The notes beneath the pieces were generated by a model, which worked only from the letters and a program-made list of their open reading frames with translations, was not told the DNA's origin and ran no database searches. A DNA stretch of 64,000 nt from the NCBI GenBank assembly GCA_051294375.1, contig CM119266.1, positions 17,602,087 to 17,666,086 of the forward strand, in the 5' to 3' direction. This DNA comes from Paraspadella gotoi (lineage: Eukaryota > Chaetognatha). Of this stretch, positions 26,112-36,444 are shown piece by piece. Each line of letters opens with the position of its first letter. Positions within the stretch are counted from its first letter, which is position 1. The position numbers and the translations under genes were made by a program.

Positions 26112-26428
26112 GAGAAGAGAGAGAGAGGAGAGGGAGAGAGAAGAGACGACGCGAAACGTGAAAAAGAAACAAACTACAAATATTAAAAAAGAAAGAAAAA
26201 ATCCCAAATCTGCGATTCGCGGGGATTTTCTTTTTTTTTTCTTTTGAAAATAAAAATTAAAAACTTTAGTTTGGAAGACAAAAAAACTTTTGCTGTGCGA
26301 ATGAAATTATTCAAATTTTTCGTCCAAAGATTCCAGATTAATCTTGGATTAAATTCGACTTTAAATTTCCCTTTTTTTCATGAATAAATTAATTTTTATT
26401 TTTCTCTTTCATTGTGGTTGTTGTTACC

Positions 26429-26772
26429 ATCTAGGAAAAAAGTATATCACATAATTTATATATTCAATAAAAAAAACATGAATAAAATATTTTTAATATT
26501 TAGTATGCCCTTCCTCAGTATTGACTACTACCTGCATTCATCTGGGTATGCTCTCATACAGCAAATTGAGGTATGACTGTTAAATATTTTTCTACATCTT
26601 TAACGCAATTATTTTCAGCCCCGATGTTGATGTTGCGCATCTTTCCCTTTTTTCTGAGAGCTAAAAGAAAGAAAATTCAACGTAGATTTGGAAACATTCT
26701 GATTTTATTTAAATCAAACAAGTTATCGAGTGATATCCTTTATTAAAAATGTGATATACTTTTTTCCTAGAT
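26429..26772. mobile_element. Tc1/mariner-derived element with terminal inverted repeats
   Basis: Perfect inverted repeats of about 24 bp bound a ~344-bp segment: left 26,429-26,452 (ATCTAGGAAAAAAG...) and right 26,749-26,772 (...CTTTTTTCCTAGAT). The TA inside each CTAG end fits the TA target site of Tc1/mariner elements. The interior keeps a broken transposase C-terminus on the minus strand (26,493-26,567), so this looks like an internally deleted copy. It is non-autonomous. Confidence 0.75.
26493..26567 (-). pseudogene. Tc1-like transposase C-terminal remnant
   Basis: Minus-strand codons read NLLYESIPR, an in-frame TGA where Trp/Arg is expected, then MQVVVNTEEGHTKY and a stop. This matches the C-terminal signature of Tc1-family transposases (a SMPRRMQAV-like stretch followed by GGHTKY). 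The upstream catalytic DDE part is absent. Confidence 0.75.
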
Positions 26773-27378
26773 AGTATTGTTTGTGTTGCTGTTTTATCGT
26801 TGTTAGTTATTATTATAACGTTGTACCGCTCTAATGAATAACGATTAAGAAGACAAGAGTTCTACTAATATAAAATTATCATTTGATTTAAATAACAAGC
26901 TTTCTTGGCTCCCAACTCTGGACAGGCTACGGTGGATGAAGATCTCTCTCACAGGCTCGTTTATCAACTCCAAGTGTCAGAAACAAGCCTTAGTGTGTCT
27001 TTTGTCATTCGCAGTCTTGCGAATTGGAATAAATTAAATACTTTAAATTGAAAAATTTAAAATACTTAGGGTTTGAAATCTTATTATTAAACTTTGAACG
27101 ATCAAACTTAACTTTCATCCCAATGCAAATTATCCCTTCCAACTATTTTTGTTAGGCCTTATAGATGCTTTGATTTCTCAAAGGAACAAAAACGATTCGT
27201 GGTATCTAAGTAGAAAATCTCTCTATCTCTCTCTCTCTTGCTCTATCTTTCTCTCTCTCTCTCTCCCTTTAAATTAATTCCGTTCTTCTCCTTTTGTTTT
27301 TGCCCATAATTTCTCTCTGAAAAGGGACGCAGAGAGAGAGAGATGAGAGAGAGAGAGAGATGGAGAGAGAGAATCGAG

Positions 27379-27417
<39 letters not shown>

Positions 27418-27586
27418 AAGCGAGAGGCCAACCAATGATTCGCGAAGTGAAATTTATTTCTCACCGCGCGTTAGGAGTGATTGATCGAGTGATTTCTTTT
27501 ATTAATTGAGTTCGATTCCAGGGAGAGAGAAGGAGAGACGAGAAGACAAGAGAGAGAGGCCACAAGAGAAAGAGAGAGAGAGAGAG

Positions 27587-27680
<94 letters not shown>

Positions 27681-28567
27681 ATATAGAGAGAAAGTAATAA
27701 TCTACGATTGCAATCGTCCAGAAATAGATCTCTTGATGAGAATAATAAACAAACAGAAAAACAAAAAAACAAAAAAAAAACAACTGTAAAACAAAGAAAG
27801 AAAGGCAGACAGACGGACACTGAGAGAGACTGTAAAACCGACCGACAAACTTGCAGAAATGAAACATTCAGAAAGCCAAAGAAAAATACCGACAGACTGG
27901 AATACAGGCAGACGAAATGAGAAACAGACAGACAGGCAGAGAGGGAGTCAAAGAAAGAGACAGATCGATCGTCTCCACCAAACCCTCGTTGGTCTATTTG
28001 CAATCGGTTGTTCAATCGACCATTGATGATTATCTCCTTCTCTCTCCCTTAATCATCTTTTCTTTTCTTTCTTTTTTCTTTTCTTCTTTTTTTTTATTCC
28101 TCCTTTTTTTTCCCATGATTTCTTTCTCTCTCTTTATTTCCTCTTTTTCTATTTTTTTTTCTTTAATACGGACACTTTCCAAATATTATGAAATAATAAG
28201 TACGACCAATTAACAATCTATCTCGTTCCTGATTAACGAGATGAAGGGTCTTTTTATCTGTGACATTTAATTCAACCTTTTCTTCTGCAAGATCGCAAAT
28301 TATTTTGTAATTCTCATTCTCTTCCGTTTGACCAATCAGAGATTACCATTTCCTCATTTCTTTATCGACCGCCCCCGCCTTCCCCCCCCCTACCCTCCCG
28401 GCCCAATGAATTTGTTTCGAGTGAAAAAATCAAATCTGTTTTCGGCGAAATTTAATTTTCCTCGTTGACAAAAAAAAGAAGGAAATTTCTTTGAGTCCAG
28501 TTGTGACACTGAAAAGAAAAAAAAAATTAAAAAAAAGTCCTTAGGACAAAAAAAAAAACATTCATAG
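26773..28567. other. Intergenic DNA rich in GA/CT microsatellites
   Basis: Contains (CT)n at 27,219-27,266 and (GA)n at 27,331-27,412 and 27,563-27,680, a CAGACAGACAG-rich zone (27,800-27,960) and a T-rich block (28,060-28,165). The minus-strand frames over 27,461-28,015 are Ser/Leu strings across these repeats and show no domain. No gene is supported. Confidence 0.65.
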
Positions 28568-28675
28568 TGATGGAGGCCTTAAACTACCAAAGCCTGTCCA
28601 GTGTCCAAAGTCAGGGGCATGATAGCTTATTTATTAAATGAATCGATAATTTGTATATTGGTTGTACCAATTTCA
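28568..28675 (+). repeat. Dispersed ~105-bp repeat
   Basis: Has the full block order TGATGGAGGCCTTAAACTAC, AAGCCTGTCC, GTCCAAAGTCAGGGGCA, GATAGCTTATTTATTAAATG, TATTGGTTGTACCAATTTCATT. The segment GGTTGTACCAATTTC contains the small palindrome TTGGTTGTACCAA, near the 3' end of the unit. Confidence 0.8.
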
Positions 28676-29884
28676 TTCAATTACTTGAAAACAACCATAT
28701 CTATTCTTTTTTCAGGTTATAACTTTCGCAGAGCTAAGCCTGATATTAAAATTAAATGACCCAAAAATAATATGTAAATCCAGATACAAATTCTCACCTA
28801 CACCGCTTTCAGTTCGGCCTTATCAATATTTGGATTTTTAACCTCGCGCTGAGAACAACGCTAGAATCCCTCTCCCCATCATATTACAAATATATTAAGT
28901 AAAACTATTACTCGATATAATATTTATATGAAATTTTTATATTTTTTAAAAAAATCTGGTTTAATACAGTAAAACAGGTAATCTCACAATTTTCATATAA
29001 GTAGGTTGCTATTCATGTAACAATTCGTTCAGAAAAGAGAGCGGGATGGAGTAATTTAGGAAGAGAGTAAGAGAGTAAGAATCAGATGAAGGCAGCCTTG
29101 TGATTAGTTGCTATGGAAACGATATGCGTTTTGTTTATGTTGATTCTGTTGCAATGAATTGAGAAGTTATTAATCATTTAATTAATAAAAACAAAATTAT
29201 TCTTGATTGACCTTTGTTCTACTGTCCGTTTCCTTCTATTTCTTTAGTAAAGGCTTTACATAGTTTGGTGCGATCTGATTATATCTTTTGTTTTTCCGCG
29301 TCTTTTCTTTGCTTCGGTGGATGTCACCCTCTGTAAATAAGGTAATGAATAATAACAAAAGCTTTAAATTCAAGGTGACAAAATGTTTTATTTTTGAAAA
29401 ACTATACTTATATAAATATGCAGTTAGGTAAACAAATTTTTCACAGTCTCATAATATTACCTATTCCCAAAAAATTAGCGCAATTCATCAAGAAGAAAAT
29501 ATACACGACGACAATGAAATTATTTCAATAGGAAAATTGGAAAAGTATGGCAAAGTGAATATATAACTATTTAAGAATTCGTATCAACTATTAAAATGAA
29601 AACATTTGGTACATGATTATTGGCAAAATAACTAAACTGCACTACTGCACTACTGCACTACCTACCAAAAAAACGCTTATACTTGTCACTTAATCATACA
29701 TCATAAATCTTACACTATTTAACACTGATAATAGTAATGATAAAAGGATTATCTGATGTTGCATGAGATGATTACCAATGAATGTCTGATTTACTTCTGA
29801 CATAATTTTAACTCTCTCTTTCTCTTTTCTCTTTTTCCTTCGTTGTTCTTTTGACGTTTTTCTTTCTTCTGCCTCATTTGTTTT
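28676..29884. other. AT-rich intergenic stretch
   Basis: No supported gene. A short CTGCACTAC triplication is at about 29,637-29,661. Confidence 0.6.
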
Positions 29885-30477
29885 AGCCGGATCTGCTCAA
29901 AGCAGATTCCGGCTCAGTAATTCACTTTGTCGGTCCGTCGGTCTGCCCTCCGAATCTTGTCGCTAAGTCACTTAAATCATGTCAGAACATCGAGTTATGA
30001 TAAATTATGCAAAAAAATTGATGTCCGTCCGTCCGTCCGTCCCCGCTTAGCTTTGAACGCCTATTACTCATTATTGTGTTGGGCGATTGACTTAAAATTT
30101 TGTATGTGAGTAGGAAAGTGTGTGATTAAGCTGGAAATTAAGTTTCGATGAAATCGTCCAAGTGAAAATGAGTTAAATTGAAAAAAACAAAAAAACCTAT
30201 TTCACTATTTGCTTTTTTATTTTTATATTAAATTTAAATTTAAGTTGCATTAATTAATTTTTAATAAATAAGTAATTAATTCATTAATCATTACTTTTTT
30301 ATAATTAATTGATTTTGTGATCGAGATTGTTGCTTTTTGATTGAGAGGCGAGACAAAGTGGAAAACAATTTTGACACGAATTAAAAAAATAATAATAAAT
30401 AATTATTTAGTTTATTAATTAATTAATTAATTATCTGATAAGCTGCTTACCGGTAATGATCGTGGGCAGATCCGGCT
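29885..30477. mobile_element. ~590-bp element with AGCCGGATCTGC inverted ends
   Basis: The left end AGCCGGATCTGC (29,885-29,896) is matched by GCAGATCCGGCT at 30,466-30,477. The left end also folds on itself, since AGCCGGATCTGC-TCAAA-GCAGATTCCGGCT is a near-perfect hairpin. The interior has a GTCCGTCCGTCCGTC tract (about 30,024-30,041) followed by AACGCCTATTACTCA and AT-rich DNA with TTAATTAA repeats, and no coding capacity. A miniature transposable element is the most likely reading; no transposase is present to assign a family. Confidence 0.5.
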
Positions 30478-31257
30478 TTGTTTGCTCAAACTAGTTTTTA
30501 GATCATTGACTCATTACTTCCTCGTCTCAAAAAGAAAACAACAACAACAAAAACGATACGTGTAATCTCAATGACGTTTTCGACTCTTTTACCGTCAAAC
30601 AACGAAGACGACAATAACGACGACGACGACGACGACGATAACGACGACGACGACGACGATCACGATGACGCCGACGACGATTGAAACGACGAAGACAACG
30701 ACAGATAATCTTTAACGAAGATTAAATCCACGCCCCCCTCTCTCCCCCCCCCCACACTTCTCAATATCCGCGTTTACTATTGTTTCCATGACGACGAAAA
30801 CAACAAAATCGTTTCACCTTAAAAAAAATGAAATACGAGAGCTAATGTTCCTATCGATTCACGAAAATCCAAGGGGAGAGTCTAACATTGTCTGCTCATG
30901 TCATGTCAAGTGACATACTACCTGAAATCGATGACGTCTAAAAAAGTGGATTTCAGTTTTCTCGTTCCGTTTAATTCATATTGTTATTATTTTAATTCCT
31001 AGTTTATATATTGAATAGTAGAACATACATTTAAATGGATGACTGAAGTAATACATAACTTAATAAAATCATCTTTAAGCGAATCGCTTTCAATTTTTTT
31101 CTTTTTTAATGGTTTTTCGACGATTTTTTCTAGAAATCCTCTGGCCACTACGGTGTGAAAAGAAGACTTACCCACTACGGTTGACGGCAGTTGTCTTTTT
31201 TTTTTACAATTAACTGCTTTTTTAATTGAATTGCGCCTTAACTTTAACTTCATTGCA
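30478..31257. other. Intergenic DNA upstream of mucin-like gene A
   Basis: (GAC)n microsatellite at about 30,612-30,685, then AT-rich sequence. The promoter of the downstream gene presumably lies here, but no core element could be identified with confidence. Confidence 0.5.
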
Positions 31258-33268
31258 ATGGATTTTAAAACAATGACGAGGAATTTAAGGTCAGTGTCCC
31301 TCTTTCTCTTCTGTCTCTATTTTTTTTTTTCATAAATAACTAAAGTTTGTTCTTTTCAATTAACTAAAAAACTTTTTCCTTCCCCTGTCCCCCCCCTGTT
31401 CCTCCCTCTTTATCTTCTTCCTTCCCTCCCACGCATCATCCCATTTCACTCCCTCTTCCTCTCCTTCTCCCCATCCCTCCTCCTACTCCTCTCCCTCTTT
31501 AAACTCCCTCTCTCCCCCCAAACAGGATTGCTCTTCTTTTCTCCTTCCTCTGCTTCCTCCGCCTTCCATCGGTGGCGCCAGCGACACTGCCGGCGACATC
31601 TTCCTCTTCCCTCTCCCTCTCTCCCACAACGGCATCGGTCGATATTCTCGCCACATCCTCCTCTCTCGTCCTCCCTAGCTTTACTGCCTCCCTTTCTTCC
31701 TCTACCTCCATCCTTCTTCCTTCTTCCCTTCCTCCCTCTTCTTCTCTTTCGCCTTCCTTCTCGCTTCTTCCTTCCTCCGCTACCATCGGCCTTCAATCTT
31801 CTTCCGCTGCGCCTTCAGAGTCAGCGGTGCCATCGATTTCATTGTCCACCGCAGCGCCGTCAGAGTCCGCATTGCCGTCATTTTCTTTTTCTACGGCGGC
31901 GCCCTCAGAGTCTGCGATGCCGCCGTCCTCTTTGTCCACTGCGGCGCCGTCGGAGTCAGCGCCGCCGTCCTCTTGGTCCACTGGCGGCGCCGTCAGAGTC
32001 AGCCGCGCCGGCAACTTCTCTTGTCCACTGCGGCGCCGTCAGAGTCAGCCGCGCCGGCAACTTCTTTGTCCACTGCGGCGCCGTCAGAGTCAGCCGCGCC
32101 GGCAACTTCTTTGTCCACTGCGGCGCCGTCAAAGTCAGCCGCGCCGGCAACTTCTTTGTCCACTGCGGCGCCGTCAGAGTCAGCCGCGCCGGCAACTTCT
32201 TTGTCCACTGCGGCGCCGTCAGAGTCAGCCGCGCCGGCAACTTCTTTGTCCACTGCGGCGCCGTCAGAGTCAGCCGCGCCGGCAACTTCTTTGTCCACTG
32301 CGGCGCCGTCAAAGTCAGCCGCGCCGGCAACTTCTTTGTCCACTGCGGCGCCGTCAGAGTCAGCCGCGCCGCCGTCGTTGACTTCCGTCTTTCCGGCATC
32401 GTCTCTCCTCCCAGCGTCGTCCGTAGCGGCGTCATCGGTGGAAATCACGGCGTCTCCCACAATGAGTCTTGGTGAGACGGCATCCATTATGTAATATGTT
32501 GTAATTGTGATACAGTGAGAATGATAAAGTGATTGTGCGGAAGTGAGTATGATGTAGCAATCAAGATGTATAAAAAAAAACAATTGTTTTTAGTGAGCGT
32601 TTTATAGAGATTGTTAATTTGATGATGCGAGAAAGCGATGGGGATGTAGTGAAAAAGATGTAAGATGTAAGAAATAACTTTCCTATACTATGCAGTCGTT
32701 TTCAAATAGTTACTTGACTATTTAAGTATAAAATAAATATGCTAAAAGTGTCTTAGAGTTAAGAATTAACTAATAACTGAAAATTGCATGAACTGGTATG
32801 ACGCATTTCCTTTTTAATATACCGTCTACGTTTTTACCTTGCGATACAAGTATTAAATATGCAGATTAAGCATCTTATGATAGTTTGTATTATTTAAAAT
32901 ATATAATTTAGTATTTACTCAAGTTCGAGGAGAGACGGACCAAAAAGTACGTAAAAAGAGTCGCTTCGCTAATGGTAGTAGTACTCGCGTCGCAACTAAT
33001 AAAATAATTATTCATAGTCCCGACGTCGTCTGCTACACCGGACACTCGGACGACCAGCCCGCCGACCGACGGACCAACGTCGACGGAGCAGACAGGAGGC
33101 GAAGGCGTCGCCGAGGAACGTCAATTGGCTAAAGGAGAAATCGCTGGAATCGTCGTCGGCGGCGTCGTCGCCGTCGCCGTCGCCGTCGTCGCTGTCGCCG
33201 TCTTTTATGGAAAGAAGACGGGAAGAGTATCGGTGAGAGAGGAAAAGGGAGAAGGGAGGGGGAGGGGA

Positions 33269-33336
<68 letters not shown>

Positions 33337-33623
33337 AGGAATAACAGAAAAAGAAATTTCCAAAGAAGGAAGTACTAAAATTACTTTCAGGTTGTATTAT
33401 TTGTTTTCTCTATGTTTCTGTGTCTCGTTGTATTGGGATATTCTTTTTATGATGGGATTTGTTATTTATATTCATACAGATACTAAAAACCTGACATTGG
33501 TGAGTGATGATTATTTCTGTGAATATTTAGTTGTTTTTTTTTTTTAATATTTTTCTTCATTTGTTTATTTTTTTTTTTTGACAGATTTCCAATGATCACG
33601 ACTTGCAGCCTCTTCGTACATAA
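31258..33623 (+). CDS. Mucin-like single-pass membrane protein (gene A)
   Basis: Model: exons 31,258-31,289, 31,526-32,471, 33,018-33,232 and 33,585-33,623, with introns in phases 2, 1 and 0 and good GT..AG borders. Exon 1 and the start of exon 2 together encode a signal peptide (MDFKTMTRNLR, then IALLFSFLCFLRLPSVA). The ectodomain is Ser/Thr/Pro/Ala-rich with about 13 units of a 15-residue repeat, STAAPSESAAPATSL, and should be heavily O-glycosylated. Exon 3 holds a Pro/Thr linker and a transmembrane helix beginning GEIAGIVVGGVV, followed by KK. Exon 4 adds ISNDHDLQPLRT and a stop. One repeat (31,977-32,023) carries two extra single bases (TGGCGG, TTCTCTTG) that shift the frame. Without them the exons sum to 1,230 bases, exactly 410 codons. 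The role (adhesion, barrier or signalling) is unknown. Confidence 0.7.
31793..32375 (+). repeat. 45-bp coding tandem repeat array
   Basis: About four degenerate units (31,793-31,976), one 47-bp unit with two extra bases, then eight near-identical 45-bp units. Glu-to-Lys variant units (GTCAAAGTCAG) occur at about 32,127 and 32,307, exactly 180 bp apart, so four units have been duplicated as a block. The array is GC-rich in an AT-rich setting, and all three plus frames are open through it, which creates long shadow frames. Confidence 0.9.
33270..33332 (+). repeat. (GA)n in the last intron of gene A
   Basis: A pure GA dinucleotide tract inside the intron 33,233-33,584. Confidence 0.9.
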
Positions 33624-34779
33624 AAATCCATCTCTGCAGCACATACCTAATTCGGCTAACAACTTGCTGCAATGCTGCATACCAGTATATTCAGCATTTT
33701 ACGAACAACTTGTTATCGACCTAGAAATATGTTGTTTTTAAGAAAGTGAAATTAATACGGATAGCTGGTAATCGCTGATAGGGAACCATAAAGAAAGAAA
33801 GCAGGCAAATCATACATAAGTGAAATATTGAAATAATAAATAATTAGAATATTTTTTTTTCAACTGTTTCATTTAGTGACTAAATTTGATTTTCGATTGT
33901 TTTTGGGGTAATAAATCTTGACTAATTTATTTTGGTTCGTGTTTTATTCAGTTAATGTCACTTAAGTAACTAAACAAGATACAAGAGAAATAATGTACAG
34001 TGTACAATCATGAAATATATTAAGATAGAAGCGATTAATACTAATAGTCTTTCATAGTCCCTCATCCGGAATTCACGAGCAAATAAAACTTATTAAAAAT
34101 TTATTACATACAAAAACAGAAAGCTCGGTAAACACAGACTCAAACAAATTCAGCAATACTTTTATATTCAATACGAGATGGGTCAAAAACGTAAAACAGC
34201 AAATAACCTTTTCTTTATTAAGTATGATTAATGATGTATTATTATGTATTATTATGTATTAGTATGATTGATTATAGCATAGAAAGAAGTCAGTTGTTTG
34301 TTTGTTAGTACGTAAACTATTTATACATCTTGTCTCTGAACGTTGAACAACTTGCCCTTAATATTTTCAGCTCTGCAGTGAGCACGACCGATTAAGAATT
34401 TACATTGCAACGATGGTGACAAAATTATTTTATGTGATTCCTAACTAGATTCAGAAAATTGCATGAAAGTTTGAATCGTTATGCAACTCAAAGTTTTAAT
34501 TTAATATTTTTTTACAAATGCAACATATACAGTAAAGTACAAATAGTTTATTAGGTATACATTAAGTCCAATTAATTAGTTTTTCTTTCCCGTCAAGGCT
34601 GGTTAATAAGGTTTTAGTTTTTGTTTTTGTTTTTGACACACTTTACAAATTGAAAAGTAGGTAAAAAATTCCTTACTCCTAACTGCGATTTTAATATGGT
34701 GGAATTCAGTAGCACATTAAACTTTTTTGCTTTTTTGGATTTGAGATGATTTGTTTTTGATTCTGAAAAGGTTCGTTTT
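33624..34779. other. AT-rich intergenic stretch between convergent genes
   Basis: Gene A ends at 33,623 and the next gene (minus strand) ends at 34,780, so this is a shared 3' region. A TATTATGTATTATTATG repeat is at about 34,240-34,265. No gene is supported. Confidence 0.6.
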
Positions 34780-36444
34780 TCACCTTGTAATATAATCTGC
34801 AAATTCCTTTTTTCATGGTAATTCCTAGGAGAATAAAAAAACGCGTTTCAGCTTAAATTCATAATTAAGTAATTTGTTAAAAGATGTTTAAGGAATTAAA
34901 AATGAAAAGTTTTAAATATTTTTAAAACAAAAAAACTTGAAAACACTTAAATACATAAAACTTAGCAAAACAATTAAAAAATACTTTACAACTACCCTTT
35001 TGTACCATCTGAAATAATTGTGTTTTACCTTTGCAAATTTCCGTGTTGAAGCATTTACAAAGGCATCGCCTCAAACTACAAGTTCGAAGAGTAGATTTCT
35101 TTTTTCCTTCTTTCCACTTTTCTAACAAACCCTCGGGAATTACTTTGCACCTAAATAAAATAAGAATGAGATCATTTAAGTAGGTAGACAGAGATATTCT
35201 TGAAAGGTATGGTCGTGGTGGTAAGGCTTTGTCTCTTCTTATTGGAGTCGTGGTTTGTCGAATCCACTCCTGTCACCACATTTAAGTAAGTCGACAGAGA
35301 TTTAAACATGAAACCAAAGTGGATTTTATTCTCAGAATAATTTGAGACGGAATGAATCGATACAAAAACGATCAGTATCAGGTCAATCGGATCGTCGACA
35401 CGGGTTCATTTTTCCCGATGGCATGAAGCCCGACTTCTCATTTGTCCTCTTCCGAGTCCTGGGTGGATTTCATCCGAGTCGCGGATCCGATTCCATCTTT
35501 GGTTCCGATTATTATTAAGCTTAGTAAATTGTTCCATACCAAAAATACGTGTACATACAGTATATTTGAATAGTATACTCCAACCTGCGACATGTTCCGC
35601 TCACAGAGTCTGCTGAATTTTTTTGTGACGTCACTTTTGAAAACCCGATGCAAGAGCCCTTCACAAAATTGAATCCCTAAAAATAGAGAAAGACAAATAT
35701 TGCAAAAATCTAAAAAAATTTAAAAAAAACTGTTATTGATGATAAATTGATGATAAATAGTTAATACAGATGTCGCTGACATTAGTGTAATATTTTATAT
35801 AACTGCTTTTAAATTCAAGGAGATTTCACTGGAAAGTAATTGATCAAGTACCGCACAGATGGGATGCGATGAGCACTGTTTTTCACATTCCTTGGCGTTG
35901 TTCAAACATTTTTTTTCGAAGAGAATCTCCCCCGATCTTTCAAGGCCACAGACTGATTTGCATTCCGCCCACTGCTTCCTGGAAATGTTATGGTTTAAAT
36001 ATGATTTATTTTACGAAATCTCTGGCGTAGTTTACTTTACTAATATCATAGTAATCATTTTGGACTAATGTACAGATATTATAATATACAATAATCGGTT
36101 TAAATTTCTTTAACTTACGTGCATATCCCGCTCTGCCTATTGCTTTGGACGGACATTGTCGCGTTGGCAGTGATTTTCGTGTAATGCATGCATCGTTTAT
36201 TTTTTCTCAAGAATAAACATCCGACGCATTTTTTGTCCATGCGACATGATTTTTCGCAAAACTGAAAACTTGTCACGTATCGTCTCTTGCCCTTCTTCGC
36301 GTCGTTGGATTCGGCAAATAGATCTTCTGTTCCCGTCAAGCAAGTCCGTTTGACGCGCGGACACACCTTCTGTTGCCAAGACTGTTCGGAGGAGAAACCG
36401 ACCCAAGCGACGGAGAGAGCGACGAGAAAAAAAAAGGAAGACAT
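34780..36444 (-). CDS. Secreted Cys-rich PAN/apple-like protein
   Basis: Five exons on minus: 36,444-36,119, 35,978-35,852, 35,676-35,585, 35,150-35,029 and 34,796-34,780. All phases agree and total 684 bases (227 aa plus stop). The N-terminus MSSFFFLVALSVAWVGFSS is a signal peptide. Three Cys clusters follow. The first is FCEKSCRMDKKCVGCLF, then KRC. The second spans exons 2-3 (CEKQCSSHPICAGFNF, then GSCIGFSK). The third and most divergent is TCSLRRCLCKCF, then EIC. The C...C...C-hydrophobic...C spacing of the first two resembles PAN/apple modules, which bind proteins or glycans in secreted and surface proteins. The final exon encodes only DYITR and a stop. No transmembrane segment is seen. 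A tRNA-like insertion lies in intron 3. Gene structure is well supported; the PAN assignment is moderate. Confidence 0.7.
35173..35301 (+). mobile_element. tRNA-like retroinsertion with 23-bp target duplications
   Basis: Two direct repeats of 23 bp, CATTTAAGTA(A/G)GT(A/C)GACAGAGAT at 35,173-35,195 and 35,279-35,301 (two mismatches), flank an 83-nt insert (35,196-35,278) that ends precisely in CCA. The insert has a GTGGTAAGGC box as in class II tRNAs. It also has a T-arm-like GTGG-TTTGTCGAAT-CCAC followed by TCCTGTC-A-CCA, where a tRNA places the acceptor strand, discriminator and CCA. GGTATGG could pair with TCCTGTC at six of seven positions, counting wobbles. Loops are degenerate, so it is a pseudogene or SINE rather than a working tRNA. 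Confidence 0.55.

Larger units (their letters stand above)
18825..26361 (+). repeat. 7.5-kb duplication, copy 2
   Basis: The second copy of 11,258-18,799 in the same orientation. Microsatellite lengths differ, for example seven GCCTTA units against nine and a 10-N run at 21,952-21,961 within the GA tract that is complete in copy 1. The sequence continues past 26,361 into unique DNA, so this copy is joined to the rest of the window. No convincing exon was found. Confidence 0.95.

Noticed and set aside
27500-27530. GAGTTCGATTCC resembling a tRNA T-arm
   Set aside because: No matching D-arm, anticodon stem or acceptor pairing could be found around it.
27461-28015. 184-codon minus frame that begins with mixed composition
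   Set aside because: After a short stretch it becomes Ser/Leu repeats over GA tracts and CAGACAG repeats. No recognisable domain or splice site was found.
32026-32375. Regularly spaced repeats suggesting a CRISPR array
   Set aside because: The units are contiguous 45-bp tandem repeats without spacers, in a spliced eukaryotic gene.
31956-32583. Minus-strand and other-frame repeats over the 45-bp array (for example Gln-Trp-Thr-Lys-rich or Asp-Gly-Ala-rich)
   Set aside because: All frames are open because of the GC-rich tandem repeat. Only the + Ser/Thr/Ala/Pro frame links a signal peptide and a transmembrane exon in phase.
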